From an uncultured Paludibaculum sp. (GTDB lineage: Bacteria > Acidobacteriota > Terriglobia > Bryobacterales > Bryobacteraceae), in assembly GCF_963665245.1 (NCBI RefSeq), contig NZ_OY762267.1:4560001-4624000 (forward strand): a stretch of 64,000 bases of DNA, given 5' to 3'. Position numbers and translations under genes: made by a program. Shown here in pieces: positions 24,365 through 32,878 of this stretch (its first letter is position 1; the number at the start of each line of letters is the position of its first letter). Below the pieces are notes generated by a model, which was given only the letters and a program-made list of their open reading frames with translations, did not search any database and was not told the DNA's origin.

Positions 24365-25044
24365 TTGCGAAAGATAAGGATATGCTGCCAGGGCAGATCG
24401 GGCAACACCCGGTCAAACCGGAAGCCCTCCGGTTCCACCTCGGCGCGGACGCCGGCCACGCTCATCTTGTGTTCTTCGCGGATGGGCACCGATGGATCTT
24501 CCTTTCGATATTCCAGCAGAACCAATCGTCCGCCCGGCTTCAACGCGGTACGCATGGCTCGCAACATCTCCTGCGGCTTTGAGAACTCGTGATAGACATC
24601 CACCATCAGGATCAGATCCAGTGCCCCCACGGGCAGTTTGGGATCGTCCACCGCTGATTGGACGACTTCCACATTCCGCAGGCCTCGCTTGCGCATGCGC
24701 TGCCTGATCAATTCGAGCATGCCCGGCTGCAAGTCGCTGGCGTAGACCCTTCCGGTCGGGCCAACCTGATTTGCCAATAATTCCGAATAGTAGCCGGATC
24801 CCGCGCCGACGTCACCAACTACGGCCCCGGTGGGAATTGCCAGCAGTTTTATTGCAAGGCGCGGATTTTCCTCCTGTTCCCGATCGGACCGGTCGAGCCA
24901 TGGCGCGCCGCCCATCCCCATCACTCCGGCATACACCCGGCCCGTCACCGGATGACGATCGGCCTGCTGTGCTGGCAGCGTGGCTGCGACCGCCAAAAGC
25001 AGGGCGAAACTTCCCCTTACGGATGATTGCAAGAAAGCTATCAT
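24361..25044 (-). CDS. Exported class I SAM-dependent methyltransferase
   Basis: This 227-residue protein has a Rossmann methyltransferase core: VVGDVGAGSGYYSELLANQV (motif I), YASDLQPGM, VQSAVDDPKLP, DLILMVDVYHEF and LKPGGRLVLLEY. It starts with a signal-like sequence (MIAFLQSSVRGSFALLLAVAATLPAQQ), which would place it outside the cytoplasm, where SAM is not expected. Exported UbiE-like methyltransferases recur in Acidobacteria and Planctomycetes, so this is not a start-site error by itself. It is the first gene of the operon with the lyase and membrane hydrolase (4-nt overlap). Substrate unknown. Confidence 0.85.
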   Translation of the reverse strand: MIAFLQSSVRGSFALLLAVAATLPAQQADRHPVTGRVYAGVMGMGGAPWLDRSDREQEENPRLAIKLLAIPTGAVVGDVGAGSGYYSELLANQVGPTGRVYASDLQPGMLELIRQRMRKRGLRNVEVVQSAVDDPKLPVGALDLILMVDVYHEFSKPQEMLRAMRTALKPGGRLVLLEYRKEDPSVPIREEHKMSVAGVRAEVEPEGFRFDRVLPDLPWQHILIFRK

Positions 25045-25087
25045 TTCGATAAGGTTCTACAGAGGAGAGTTTTGGAGTGTCCTCGGA

Positions 25088-25651
25088 ATGATGGTGAAAT
25101 TCATGAAGCTACCAACCTTGTGCTCGATGCTCGCCTGCCTGGGGCTGGCGATTATCCTGCCCGGTTGTTCAGGTTCCAAGAGTGGCGGCGATAGTTCCAA
25201 GGTGTACCAGATGGGGGCGCCCGTTAAGGTTGGGGCTCTTTCCTACACTGTACTAGATACAGAGTGGAAGGAATCACTGGATGGTTCGTTGGGCGCGCGC
25301 CTGCCGGAGAATCGCTTCCTCATTGTCAATCTATCGATCACAAATGACGGCGGGGGAGATATCAACCTGCCCCTTCTGTCCCTCGTTGACGTCAATGGCA
25401 AGGAGTACCGGGAGATCGACAAAGGCGAAGGCATTCCTCAGTGGCTCGGGCTGCTCCGGCCCATCTCTCCGGCCCAGACACTAAGCGGACACATCGCATT
25501 CGACGCCCCCCTGGCTGGATATAAAGTACGCATTTCCAGTGGTGGGGATGCGGACTCGGAAGTGTCCGCCCTCGTCGAGTTGCCCCTGCGCGTCGAACCG
25601 CCGCCCGTGAAAGGCGTCGACTCCATGGCCGCTCCTGCCGTCTCGAAGTAA
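25088..25651 (+). CDS. DUF4352-type lipoprotein
   Basis: From ATG 25088 (GGAG 10 nt upstream) this is 187 residues. A lipoprotein signal (MMVKFMKLPTLCSMLACLGL, lipobox LPGC) leads into an Ig-like domain: VKVGALSYTVLDTEWKESL, NRFLIVNLSITNDGGGDINL, LLSLVDVNGKEYRE and ISPAQTLSGHIAFDAP. This strand order is the DUF4352 (telomeric-repeat-factor-like) fold, common in exported lipoproteins of unknown role. It diverges from the methyltransferase operon and is followed after 16 nt by another exported protein on the same strand, likely one operon. Confidence 0.82.
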   Translation: MMVKFMKLPTLCSMLACLGLAIILPGCSGSKSGGDSSKVYQMGAPVKVGALSYTVLDTEWKESLDGSLGARLPENRFLIVNLSITNDGGGDINLPLLSLVDVNGKEYREIDKGEGIPQWLGLLRPISPAQTLSGHIAFDAPLAGYKVRISSGGDADSEVSALVELPLRVEPPPVKGVDSMAAPAVSK

Positions 25652-25667
25652 GGCGCACAATAGAAGC

Positions 25668-26531
25668 GTGAAGCTACTGTTCTTCGCGCCATTCTTCTTT
25701 ACAGTGGCGGTTGGCTTCGCCCAGCCGCCAGCTCCCCCGAAACAAGGTCTGTCCGTCGTACGGCCCACCCTCCACTACCGGCAGGAAGAGGGCGCCCCTA
25801 TTGCTCCGACCTATCAATACACCGCCGGCGAACTCCTCTATCTCAGCTTTCGAATCTCCGGGTTCACCGCGGTTAAGGATAAGGTGGACCTGCGCTGGCA
25901 GTTGGTTGCTGTCGATCCCGAGGGGGTCCTCCTGATGGCGCCGCTCAATGGCAGTGTCACGGAGGAGCTCACCGACAACGACAAGAACTGGCTGCCCAAG
26001 GTGACGCAAACACTTCCGTTGCCTGCCCAGTTGCCGCCAGGTACCTATCAGCTCAAGTTGCACATTGCCGACGAGTTGGCCAAAACCAGCACGGATCACG
26101 AGATCGGCTTTCGAGTTTCCGGACGGCCTCTGCCCGCAGTCAAGGGTCTTACGATCCTGAATCTGCACTTCCTGCGCACGCCCACTGATCGCCAGCCGAT
26201 GGAACCTGCCATCTACCACCCCGGCGAGACGCTCATCGCCCGTTTTGAACTGGCCGGTTTTCAGCTCGGTGAAAAGAACAAGTTCGAGGTTGACTACGGC
26301 CTCTCCGTCCTGAATGCGGCAGGCAAAGTCCTGTTTACCCAGCCGAATGCCGCTTCAGAGACCAACGCGCCGTTCTACCCGCAGCGGCTGCTCAACGGAG
26401 AGCTTACCTTGAATCTGAACGCCGGCGTCCTGGCGGCTGAGTACCAGTTGCTGGTGAAGGTACGGGACCATGTCGCCAACACCGAGACAGAGGCGGGTGC
26501 CAAATTCACTGTCCAGCCACCGCCCAACTAA
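25668..26531 (+). CDS. Exported protein with two Ig-like repeats, unknown function
   Basis: The 287-residue protein starts at GTG with a signal peptide (MKLLFFAPFFFTVAVGFAQ). Two internal repeats can be aligned by eye. The first is YTAGELLYLSFRISGF, DLRWQLVAVDPEGVLLMAP, PPGTYQLKLHIAD. The second is YHPGETLIARFELAGF, VDYGLSVLNAAGKVLFTQP, LAAEYQLLVKVRD. Each is about 110 residues and looks like an immunoglobulin-like beta sandwich. No catalytic motif is seen. It may be a cell-surface adhesin or a partner of the preceding DUF4352 lipoprotein, with which it is probably cotranscribed. Confidence 0.75.
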   Translation: MKLLFFAPFFFTVAVGFAQPPAPPKQGLSVVRPTLHYRQEEGAPIAPTYQYTAGELLYLSFRISGFTAVKDKVDLRWQLVAVDPEGVLLMAPLNGSVTEELTDNDKNWLPKVTQTLPLPAQLPPGTYQLKLHIADELAKTSTDHEIGFRVSGRPLPAVKGLTILNLHFLRTPTDRQPMEPAIYHPGETLIARFELAGFQLGEKNKFEVDYGLSVLNAAGKVLFTQPNAASETNAPFYPQRLLNGELTLNLNAGVLAAEYQLLVKVRDHVANTETEAGAKFTVQPPPN

Positions 26532-26594
26532 CGCTTTTCCCTGAGAGTATCCCCCGCGGCCGGCCACTCTCTTATGTCAAGTCATTGACCGCCC

Positions 26595-28115
26595 ATGCCG
26601 CTCTTTCACACGCGCAGCGCCGCCATCTTCGGGATTGAGGCGCGTCCCATCGATATCGAAGTGGACCTGTCACAAGGCGGTTCCCAGCGGGACTTCGTGG
26701 TTGTGGGCATGCCGGACACCGCGGTGCGCGAGAGCCGCGAGCGTATCCGCTCAGCCATCCACAACTCGGGCTTCGGCTATCCCAACCGCGCCGTCACCAT
26801 CAACCTCGCGCCGGCCAACGTGCGGAAAGAGGGCGCGGGCTTCGATCTACCCATGGCGGCGGCTATCCTTGGTGCCACCGGGACTGTGCGCAAGTGCGGA
26901 CACATGATGATGGTGGGTGAATTGTCGCTCGACGGCGGTCTTCGGCCCGTGCGGGGCGCCATCTCCATCGCCGCCTGTGCCCGAGACGAAGGAGCGCTGA
27001 GTATTGTTGTCCCCCGCGAGAATGCGGCCGAGGCCGCGGTGGTCGAAGGACTGAAGGTCTACGGAGTCTCCCACCTCAGTGAAGTGGTGGGCCTGCTGTC
27101 GAACCCCGAGCGCTTCACTCCGCAGCGGCCCAATCCCGCGGCCGTGGTCGACCCGGCCATCGAGGCGATCGACTTCCGTGACGTGCGTGGGCAGGCCACC
27201 GGCAAACGGGCCATGGAAGTGGCTGCGGCCGGAGCGCACAATCTTCTGTTGGTGGGACCGCCTGGCTCCGGCAAGACTATGCTGGCCCGGCGTTTGCCAG
27301 GTATCCTCCCTCCCATGACTCTGGCCGAGGCGCTGGTGGCCACCCAGATCCATAGTGTGGCCGACGCCTTGCCACGCGGCACCGGCTTGCTGGGCGCCCG
27401 GCCATTCCGTGCCCCGCACCACACTATCTCCGATGCCGCACTGGTCGGCGGCGGGGTCGGCATGCCGCGTCCTGGGGAGGTCAGCCTGGCGCACAACGGT
27501 GTCCTGTTTCTGGATGAGCTGCCGGAGTTCCCGCGCAACGTTCTCGAGATGTTGCGCCAGCCGCTGGAAGAGGGCTCGGTCTCCATCGCCCGGTCGCAGA
27601 TTACGCTGAACTTCCCTTCGACGTTTATGTTGGTGGCGGCGATGAACCCGTGCCGCTGCGGCTATCACGGGGACCCTACCCGGGAATGCCGCTGCACCGG
27701 TGCCCAGATTCAGATGTACATGGGGAAGATCAGCGGCCCCTTGCTGGACCGCATCGACCTGCACATCGAGATTCCGGCGGTGCCTTATCAGGAACTCCGT
27801 AGCCGCGACTCCGGCATCTCCTCGGCCGAAATGCGTCAGCGAGTCCTGGCGGCGCGGGCCATCCAGCAGCAGCGCGGCTATGTCAACGCCACCATTCCAC
27901 CCGGCCGCCTCCGCGAAATCTGCCCTCTCGACGAACCCAGCGAAAGGACCATGGAGATGGCGGTCCGCCGTATGGGCCTCTCCGCGCGAGCCCACGATCG
28001 CATTCTCAAGGTGGCCCGAACCATCGCGGACCTATCCGCCTCTGAGCAGATCCAGGCCAAACATGTGGCCGAGGCCGTGCAGTACCGCTCGCTCGACCGG
28101 AGCTACTGGAGCTGA
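26595..28115 (+). CDS. comM: YifB/ComM family Mg-chelatase-like AAA ATPase
   Basis: This 506-residue protein matches ComM, a hexameric helicase that promotes branch migration during natural transformation. The N-terminal ChlI-like (Lon-protease-like) domain has FGIEARPIDIEVDLSQGG and VVVGMPDTAVRESRERIRSA. The AAA core has Walker A GPPGSGKTM (about 216-224), FRAPHHTISDAALVGGG and Walker B VLFLDELPEF. A Cys-rich stretch (NPCRCGYHG, CRCTG) and the C-terminal helicase-like region (ARTIADLSASEQIQAKHVAE) follow. Length is typical. It is the only gene here tied to DNA uptake, and appears monocistronic. Confidence 0.93.
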   Translation: MPLFHTRSAAIFGIEARPIDIEVDLSQGGSQRDFVVVGMPDTAVRESRERIRSAIHNSGFGYPNRAVTINLAPANVRKEGAGFDLPMAAAILGATGTVRKCGHMMMVGELSLDGGLRPVRGAISIAACARDEGALSIVVPRENAAEAAVVEGLKVYGVSHLSEVVGLLSNPERFTPQRPNPAAVVDPAIEAIDFRDVRGQATGKRAMEVAAAGAHNLLLVGPPGSGKTMLARRLPGILPPMTLAEALVATQIHSVADALPRGTGLLGARPFRAPHHTISDAALVGGGVGMPRPGEVSLAHNGVLFLDELPEFPRNVLEMLRQPLEEGSVSIARSQITLNFPSTFMLVAAMNPCRCGYHGDPTRECRCTGAQIQMYMGKISGPLLDRIDLHIEIPAVPYQELRSRDSGISSAEMRQRVLAARAIQQQRGYVNATIPPGRLREICPLDEPSERTMEMAVRRMGLSARAHDRILKVARTIADLSASEQIQAKHVAEAVQYRSLDRSYWS

Positions 28116-28315
28116 CATTCTGCGCCTCAACAAAGGGATGGACCGGTCTCCAAACCTAGGCGTGACTGATGCCGTTCCCTCTCCACATACAGGAGCGGGA
28201 TAGCCCTTTGTGGCTGGTAGCAGGAGCTTTTCAGAGTCTGGAGCTCCTCCCGGAAGTCCATGAATACAGGCTACATCTTGTAACCTCTCCTCGCTTGAAG
28301 TCGTCGATTCAGTAG
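28116..28315. other. 200-nt intergenic region with an inverted repeat
   Basis: No gene is seen. ACAAAGGG (28130-28137) and CCCTTTGT (28204-28211) form an 8-bp inverted repeat about 66 nt apart. It could be a spaced operator pair for the downstream winged-helix regulator or chance. Confidence 0.3.
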
Positions 28316-30406
28316 ATGCTGCCAGTTACAAAAGATCCGTGGGAGGCCTCTGCCGACCGGGACTCGGTTATCAAGTTCGGCCCATTTGCGGTGGATGTTC
28401 GGACCGGTGAGCTGACAAAAGGCGGCATCCGCATCAGGCTCGGCGACCAGCCATTTCGCATCCTGGTGACTCTGCTGCGAAGCCCTGGTGAGCTGGTGAC
28501 CCGGGATGAGCTTCGGCAAGTCATCTGGGGTGACGATGTCGCCGGCGACTTCGAGCAAGGTCTAAACCGTTCAGTCAACAAGGTGCGGGAGGCTCTTCGG
28601 GACACGGCCGTCAACCCTCGCTACGTGGAGACTCTGCCCGGCCGGGGCTATCGCTTCATCGGAACAATTGAGCAGGAGCCCGCAGCCATAGACCAGCCGC
28701 GCGCCCATCGCCCCAGTCGATTGATGCTGGCACTGGCCGCCGTGGGGCTGGCCGTCGCCGGGTGCGGCTACCTGGTTTGGCGCTTCACGCAGTCCTCCAT
28801 TCCGGAGGTTCGCTGGCGAAAGCTCACGACCGACAACTATGACAAGTTCCCTCCCGTCCTGAGCGATGGCAGCCGTCTCTACTATCTGGCCGGCTACCGA
28901 GGGGAAAAGTTCATCGCGCAGCTCACCGCGAGTGGTGGGCCGCCTTTGAAGCTACCCATTACCCTGCCCGGGCCCGACTGCGCTCTCCATGACCTTTCGC
29001 CTGACGGAGAGGAGGTACTTCTGACCGCCACCTCCGGCCCCGGCCGTTCCAAACTCCGGCCGCTGTGGAGCTTGCGCATCGCGGACGGAACGGCACGGCG
29101 GGTCGGCAGCATTCTCGCCACCTCGGCCGCGTTCGCACCCGAGGGCAGACAGATCGTGTTTTCAACGGAAAGCGAGCTATACCTCACCACGCGAAACGGC
29201 GCGTCCCCACAGCGCATCCTCGAGTTGAAGGACAGCCTTGTCGACTCGGTGGAGTGGTCGCCCCATGGTGATCGCATCCGGTTCTCGCGCCGGAACCCGC
29301 TGTCCGCCCAGTCGGCCGCCTGGGAAGTCCGGACGGATGGGTCAGGTCTGCGCCGGTTGGCTCCGGGTTGGGATGTCCCGTCCTTTGTTCCGGCCGGCTG
29401 GACGTCCAGCGGCAAGTACGGAATTTTTGCTGCAGGCGGCAACTTCTGGGCCATGCAGGAGGCGGGCATCCTTCCGACACGGGCGGGGCACCTGACGAAG
29501 CTGACCACCGACGAGCCCGAGTTTGCGTCTTTTGTCCGGCCTCGGAGCGATCTGCGGTTTCATGCCATCGGCATCGATCGACTGGGTGAACTCCAGAAAT
29601 ACGACGCGGCTTCGAAGTCCTGGGTAGCGGTTCTGGATGGAATCTCCGCTGAGCAGGCCGAGTACGCTCGTGACGGCCAGCGTATTGCGTACGTCAGCTA
29701 TCCTCAACGTACGCTTTGGGTTCGGCAGGCGGACGGGACGCGTCCCATTCAATTCACCAGCCCTCCGATGGTCCCAATGCTGCCGCGTTGGTCTCCCGAT
29801 GGCCGCAGGGTCGCCTTCGCGGCGCAGGAAGCACCGGACAAGCCCATGCGCGCTTACCTCCTGGATACCGACACCGGTGCAACGCGCCCTGCTGTCCCTT
29901 CCGATCCGGGCTCCCAGTGCGACCCGACCTGGTCACCTGACGGCAAGAAGCTGCTCTATGGTCTGAGCACCGCCAGCGCTCGTGAACGCGTCTACCTGAA
30001 GCTCGCGGATCTGGCCACCGGTAAAGTATCGAAGTTCGATGGGTCGGACGGACTGTTCAGTCCCCGCTGGTCGCCTGATGGCTCGATGGTGGTCGCGCTT
30101 CGATGGGGTGGATCACGCAGCCTGATGCTTTACCGCTTCCGAGATCGCCGGTGGGTGCAGCTGTCCGACGACTACTGCCGCTGGCCGGTGTGGTCGCCGG
30201 ACGGAAAGTCCATCGTGTATGTGGCCGGAAATTCACTGATGAGGTATCGCATCGACGGCAACCGGAAGGAAACAATCGCTGAACTGCCACCCGGTGAACT
30301 TGGGGGCTTCTCTCGCGGCATCGGCATTTCAAGCGACGGCGCCCCGATGAAGACACTCGATCACAACAGCCCGCAGGTGTATCAGTTGGAGTTTGCCCAG
30401 CAGTAG
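28316..30406 (+). CDS. CadC-like winged-helix / membrane / TolB-propeller regulator
   Basis: This 696-residue protein has an N-terminal OmpR/PhoB-type winged helix (about 15-115: IKFGPFAVDVRTGELTKGG, LLRSPGELVTRDELRQVIW, NKVREALRDTAVNPRYVETL, PGRGYRFIG). One membrane helix follows (about 137-160). A large periplasmic beta-propeller comes next, with repeated WSPDGRRVAF, WSPDGKKLLYG, WSPDGSMVVAL and WSPDGKSIVYV blades of the TolB/WD40-like class. Such one-component regulators bind DNA inside and read a signal outside. Many occur per Acidobacterial genome; the target genes are unknown. A sensor on the propeller would couple envelope state to transcription. Confidence 0.9.
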   Translation: MLPVTKDPWEASADRDSVIKFGPFAVDVRTGELTKGGIRIRLGDQPFRILVTLLRSPGELVTRDELRQVIWGDDVAGDFEQGLNRSVNKVREALRDTAVNPRYVETLPGRGYRFIGTIEQEPAAIDQPRAHRPSRLMLALAAVGLAVAGCGYLVWRFTQSSIPEVRWRKLTTDNYDKFPPVLSDGSRLYYLAGYRGEKFIAQLTASGGPPLKLPITLPGPDCALHDLSPDGEEVLLTATSGPGRSKLRPLWSLRIADGTARRVGSILATSAAFAPEGRQIVFSTESELYLTTRNGASPQRILELKDSLVDSVEWSPHGDRIRFSRRNPLSAQSAAWEVRTDGSGLRRLAPGWDVPSFVPAGWTSSGKYGIFAAGGNFWAMQEAGILPTRAGHLTKLTTDEPEFASFVRPRSDLRFHAIGIDRLGELQKYDAASKSWVAVLDGISAEQAEYARDGQRIAYVSYPQRTLWVRQADGTRPIQFTSPPMVPMLPRWSPDGRRVAFAAQEAPDKPMRAYLLDTDTGATRPAVPSDPGSQCDPTWSPDGKKLLYGLSTASARERVYLKLADLATGKVSKFDGSDGLFSPRWSPDGSMVVALRWGGSRSLMLYRFRDRRWVQLSDDYCRWPVWSPDGKSIVYVAGNSLMRYRIDGNRKETIAELPPGELGGFSRGIGISSDGAPMKTLDHNSPQVYQLEFAQQ

Positions 30407-30547
30407 GGGCGGTAGCGAGATTCCCAAGGAACTGCTGGAGTTTAGGAATTTCGACTGCAGGAGCCGGTCTCACGGAACCGGGCCGGCGCAGACGGGCTTA
30501 GGGGTGCGCGGCGGGTCCCATGGGACTGGCTCCTGATCGGCCGCAGA

Positions 30548-30883
30548 CTATTGGCCGAACTCCAGGGTGGTCTTGGATCCGCCGAGTTCGATGGAGGTCA
30601 GCTTGCTTGAGGACGCGCCGCGGACCGTACCCACCGAGGTGGTCCGGAATTTCTTATCCCCTTGCTTGATCTTCACGGGTACCTCGACGGATTTGTTGTT
30701 CTTCTCCAGGGTTATGATGGCTTTGTCACCTTCAACCTTTAGTGAGTAGCGGCCCGGCTCCAACTGCACCGTTCCCGCCGTCGTGGGGACAGCGAGTGAG
30801 AAGTCGTAGGACTTGGCGTAGGCGGGTGTGAGACCGATAATCGCGAGGGTTGCGGCCAAAAAGAGCGATGTCAACTTGTTCAT
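30548..30883 (-). CDS. Small exported beta-rich protein of unknown function
   Basis: The start ATG 30881-30883 is chosen because AGGGAG lies 8 nt upstream and a signal peptide follows directly (MNKLTSLFLAATLAIIGLTPAYA). An in-frame extension of 76 residues upstream has no signal and is rejected. The 111-residue product has a beta-strand series: YDFSLAVPTTAGTVQLEPGRYSLK, DKAIITLEKNNKSVEVPVKI, TTSVGTVRGASSSKLTSIEL and GSKTTLEFGQ. Such small proteins are widespread in Acidobacteria; they resemble the DUF2911-like or carboxypeptidase-regulatory style only loosely. It has no close neighbour on the same strand. Confidence 0.78.
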   Translation of the reverse strand: MNKLTSLFLAATLAIIGLTPAYAKSYDFSLAVPTTAGTVQLEPGRYSLKVEGDKAIITLEKNNKSVEVPVKIKQGDKKFRTTSVGTVRGASSSKLTSIELGGSKTTLEFGQ

Positions 30884-31161
30884 ATAGTTCTCCCTGACTC
30901 CAGTTGAGCGGAATCGGGCCCGGAGCGCTATTTCCGGGGGATGGCTCCTACATACGTTCCATCTCCTCGCACAAAAGTCTGATTTAGAAGGACATCCCAG
31001 GGGCTCGGCGTCTACAACAGCTGAATGGAGGGCGAGTTCTTGTGCTGAATTGACCCAGGAGGAGGAGCATACGTGCACGGACAGCCCTACGGCTCGGACT
31101 TGTGAGATCACTGTGACGGTTGAGCGGACGGCTGCCCGCCAACGGGCGATTGGCCCCTGTG
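30884..31161. other. Intergenic region without recognised features
   Basis: I see no convincing reading frame, tRNA or repeat in these 278 bases. The AGGGAG ribosome binding site of the small exported gene lies at its left end. The right end abuts the Spy-like stop codon and should hold the end of the sigma-factor operon transcript, but no clear terminator hairpin with U-tract is visible. Confidence 0.4.
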
Positions 31162-31653
31162 CTACTGCTGCGGCTGCTGTGGTGGCCTGGGCTGGCGTCC
31201 GCCGCCATTACCATTCTGGCGTTGGTTGTTCAGATTCCGCTTCTGGAGTTCCCGCATCAGGTTGCCCGGTTGGATGCCCGGCCGGCGCCGTATGAGCTCG
31301 TGGTACTGGTCGGGGGTCAAGATGCCACGGAGCCGCAGGCTCATTTGTGACAGACTGCGGGTCATGTCGCCACGCGCCGCGATGAGGCGTTCAATGGCTT
31401 CGTTCCCGCGGCGCTGGTCGAAATTGTCTTCCCCGAAGATGTCCTGCAGTTCGACTTCGGCCTTCTCCACGCTGGCCCGCTGGTCAATCAGCTTGGTGCG
31501 GTACTCCCGCACAATCTCGCGGATCTGGCGGTTCTGGTCGTCTGTCAGGTTGAGATCCTTGGCCACCGGGGAATCCCACCACGGGTAGAACCCGCGCGGC
31601 ATCTGGGCCAGCAGCGGCAGCCCCAGGCAGATCAACAACATCAACCGTTTCAT
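31162..31653 (-). CDS. Spy/CpxP-like periplasmic protein (LTxxQ family)
   Basis: This 163-residue protein has a signal peptide (MKRLMLLICLGLPLLAQ) and a helical domain with the LTxxQ-type motifs NLTDDQNRQIREIVREY near residue 35 and LRGILTPDQYHELI near 110. These mark the Spy/CpxP/CnrX class of periplasmic chaperones and metal-stress sensors. The tail is a Gln/Pro/Gly-rich disordered region (about 135-163). It lies 4 nt after the anti-sigma gene, so it is the output or sensor of the sigma / anti-sigma operon. In CnrX-type systems a protein of this fold relays metal signals to the anti-sigma factor; that parallel is inference. Confidence 0.85.
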   Translation of the reverse strand: MKRLMLLICLGLPLLAQMPRGFYPWWDSPVAKDLNLTDDQNRQIREIVREYRTKLIDQRASVEKAEVELQDIFGEDNFDQRRGNEAIERLIAARGDMTRSLSQMSLRLRGILTPDQYHELIRRRPGIQPGNLMRELQKRNLNNQRQNGNGGGRQPRPPQQPQQ

Positions 31654-31657
31654 ATGC

Positions 31658-32149
31658 TTACTGCGCCTCGACCGCGGTGCCCGCGGCGGAGCCTTCGAAC
31701 AAGCCCTGGAGCGGGTCGGCCGCGCGTGGCGTCTCCTGGTTTACCACGCTGGCCATCTCATTGAAAAATTGGGCGTCGCTGGCCTGTGCGGAAAGTTGTG
31801 ATGGCGCTACCGGTTGCTTCGTCTGGTGCAAGGCGAGGCCCACGAAGATCATGAAGGCCGTGGCGGTGACCGGAATCATCTTCCACAACAAGCGGGCGCG
31901 CGGTTGCTCAATCCGGGCCCACACGGCCTGGCGCTGCAGGCGCAGCCGTTCTTCCAGCGCTTCGCTCGGCGCCGGAGATTCCGCCAACACCGACCGCCGG
32001 TTGGCCTGCAACGCGGTCCAGCGGTTGCCGCATTCAGGACACTCAGCCAGGTGCCTCTCAGACCGGCCCTCCTCCGGTTCGACACCGTAAAGCCGGCCGA
32101 TCAGATCACTTTCCGTCCAGTGGGGCGAGTTGTGCTTTTCCGAGTTCAT
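31658..32149 (-). CDS. Membrane anti-sigma factor with zinc-finger (zf-HC2-like) head
   Basis: From ATG 32147-32149 (GGGAG 8 nt upstream; an in-frame GTG at 32158 has no room for one) this is 163 residues. The N-terminus has the zinc motif ERHLAECPECGNRWTAL, in which His and two Cys match the anti-sigma domain that clamps ECF sigma factors. One membrane helix follows at about 92-108 (MIPVTATAFMIFVGLAL), and the rest would be periplasmic. It lies directly between the sigma-factor gene (18 nt) and the Spy-like gene (4 nt), as expected for a regulated sigma/anti-sigma pair. Confidence 0.85.
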   Translation of the reverse strand: MNSEKHNSPHWTESDLIGRLYGVEPEEGRSERHLAECPECGNRWTALQANRRSVLAESPAPSEALEERLRLQRQAVWARIEQPRARLLWKMIPVTATAFMIFVGLALHQTKQPVAPSQLSAQASDAQFFNEMASVVNQETPRAADPLQGLFEGSAAGTAVEAQ

Positions 32150-32167
32150 AGTCCTCACTCCCGTTCC

Positions 32168-32752
32168 CTAACGCCTGCGGCTCGCATACAAGTCCTGCAA
32201 TTCCAGCCGGAGTTTCGCGAGTGCGCGAGCCATGTGCGCTTTCACCGTGCCCACATCCAGGCCGAGGATCTCGGCAATCTCATCCAGTGCTCTATCTTCA
32301 TAGTGCCGTAAAGTAAATACGGCCCGCTGCCGGTCAGAGAGGCTTCCGAGCGCCGTCTGCAACCGCAATCCAATCTCCCCGGCGTACATCTGGTCTTCCG
32401 CGTCCGGGGTCGACGAGGCAGCCATATTGAGAATCAGCTCCTCGTCTTCCTGGTTGGGCCGTTTCCGCCAGAACTGCCAGCGGCGCGACCGCAACTTATC
32501 CAGGCACGTGTTCACTGCAATCCGGGTGAGCCACTTAGCCGGATCATCGACCGGAACCTCCTGCTTCTGCATGGCCTTATACGCCTTGAAGAAGACATCC
32601 TGCGTCGCCGAATCGGCTTCGTCGGCTTCTCCCAACATCCGCTGGCACAGCAGAAACACCCGGCGTTGCTCCGAGAGCATCCAGGCGGCAAAGTCGGAGA
32701 CCGCGTCAGCGGCCCCCGCCGTGGCGACGAGTTGGTCGGCCATCGTGCCCAT
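32168..32752 (-). CDS. ECF RNA polymerase sigma factor
   Basis: This 194-residue sigma-70 family member has region 2 (RRVFLLCQRMLGEADEADSA, TQDVFFKAYKAM, WLTRIAVNTCLDKLRSRR) and region 4 (LGSLSDRQRAVFTLRHYED and LDEIAEILGLDVGTVKAHMA). It directs polymerase to stress promoters when released from its anti-sigma factor. It is the first gene of the sigma, anti-sigma, Spy-like operon. It diverges from the TauE/SafE-like gene across 126 nt, in which autoregulatory promoters probably lie, though no ECF promoter could be picked out with confidence. A second in-frame ATG at 32743 is a possible start. Confidence 0.94.
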   Translation of the reverse strand: MGTMADQLVATAGAADAVSDFAAWMLSEQRRVFLLCQRMLGEADEADSATQDVFFKAYKAMQKQEVPVDDPAKWLTRIAVNTCLDKLRSRRWQFWRKRPNQEDEELILNMAASSTPDAEDQMYAGEIGLRLQTALGSLSDRQRAVFTLRHYEDRALDEIAEILGLDVGTVKAHMARALAKLRLELQDLYASRRR

Positions 32753-32878
32753 CCTACCCCGAAAGACGAGAGTTCCAGCCCGAAGGTTTACACTCCCAAC
32801 ACTTCCCGTCAGTTTTCCGCATTTAGGGGCGAAGGGAGCGTGGTCTTCGTCGATCTGCTTTTGCTAGACTCCTGATCG

